Origin: Methanobacterium sp.
Lineage (GTDB): Archaea; Methanobacteriota; Methanobacteria; Methanobacteriales; Methanobacteriaceae
Assembly (NCBI GenBank): GCA_003162115.1
Contig: PMMV01000078.1
Span: 3,729 to 8,977, forward strand
Direction: 5' to 3'
DNA: 5,249 nt
Below, one piece after another: positions 5,203 to 5,249 of the stretch (positions within the stretch are counted from its first letter, which is position 1; the number at the start of each line of letters is the position of its first letter). Made by a program: the position numbers and the translations under genes. The notes under the pieces were generated by a model that was given only the letters and a program-made list of their open reading frames with translations, ran no database searches and was not told where the DNA came from.

Positions 5203-5249
5203 ATGGTTAAAGAATTTGATGAAGATAAAGCTTTTGAACAGAAATTAAA
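5203..5249 (+). CDS. Start of an unknown gene, cut by the window end
   Basis: An open frame runs off the right edge from ATG 5203, beginning MVKEFDEDKAFEQKL and rich in charged residues, like the start of a soluble cytoplasmic protein. An in-frame ATG at 5191 would add MGFK. GGGAT at 5193-5197, five bases before the second ATG, is a weak ribosome binding site and favours 5203. With a TATA-like box upstream and divergent orientation to larB, it is a plausible gene, but too short to assign. Confidence 0.4.
   Translation, partial: MVKEFDEDKAFEQKL

Noticed and set aside
1..5249. CRISPR array, tRNA or rRNA gene, insertion sequence
   Set aside because: No regularly spaced repeats, no cloverleaf-like arms, no transposase-like protein and no terminal inverted repeats with target duplications were seen.

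Overview
The window looks like a piece of the chromosome of a methanogenic archaeon of the order Methanobacteriales, probably Methanobacterium or a close relative. The reasons are an archaeal dihydroneopterin aldolase (MptD, methanopterin pathway), proteins resembling the methanogen families DUF515 and DUF5518, archaeal TATA promoters with A-rich upstream elements, ribosome binding sites complementary to an archaeal 16S tail (GAGGTGAT, AGGTG, GTGAT), AT-rich intergenic DNA and T-run terminators. The genus is an inference; there is no rRNA or other phylogenetic marker here.

Layout: (1) 3-83, possible last codons of an upstream membrane protein running in from outside the window. (2) 73-1485, a membrane-anchored DUF515-like protein with a highly charged cytoplasmic half and an outer half that resembles the pilus-assembly protein CpaB/RcpC. 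(3) 1486-1629, a palindrome-rich intergenic region with a strong 12-bp hairpin. (4) 1630-2574, a secreted protein with a signal peptide and a C-terminal tail that looks like a cell-wall sorting signal (IPTKNTG, then a hydrophobic stretch, then RFLR). (5) 2612-3334, a sortase with its His, Cys and Arg catalytic residues in place. (6) 3336-3704, mptD, one base after the sortase and using a ribosome binding site inside the sortase's last codons. (7) 3797-4156, a small polytopic membrane protein (DUF5518-like) with its own promoter. (8) 4266-5033 on the minus strand, larB, for nickel-pincer cofactor synthesis. (9) 5034-5249, a divergent regulatory region with an inverted repeat and the first codons of a plus-strand gene.

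How the genes fit together: the clearest functional unit is 1630-3334, where a sortase lies directly downstream of its most likely substrate. Methanobacteriales have a pseudomurein wall, so this pair may attach a surface protein covalently to that wall or to another surface polymer. The DUF515-like gene just upstream also faces the cell surface and may belong to a pilus-type assembly, so roughly the first 3.3 kb is mostly cell-envelope biology. mptD appears to ride in the sortase transcript although its product is a cytoplasmic coenzyme-biosynthesis enzyme. larB is an independent, convergently oriented metabolic gene.
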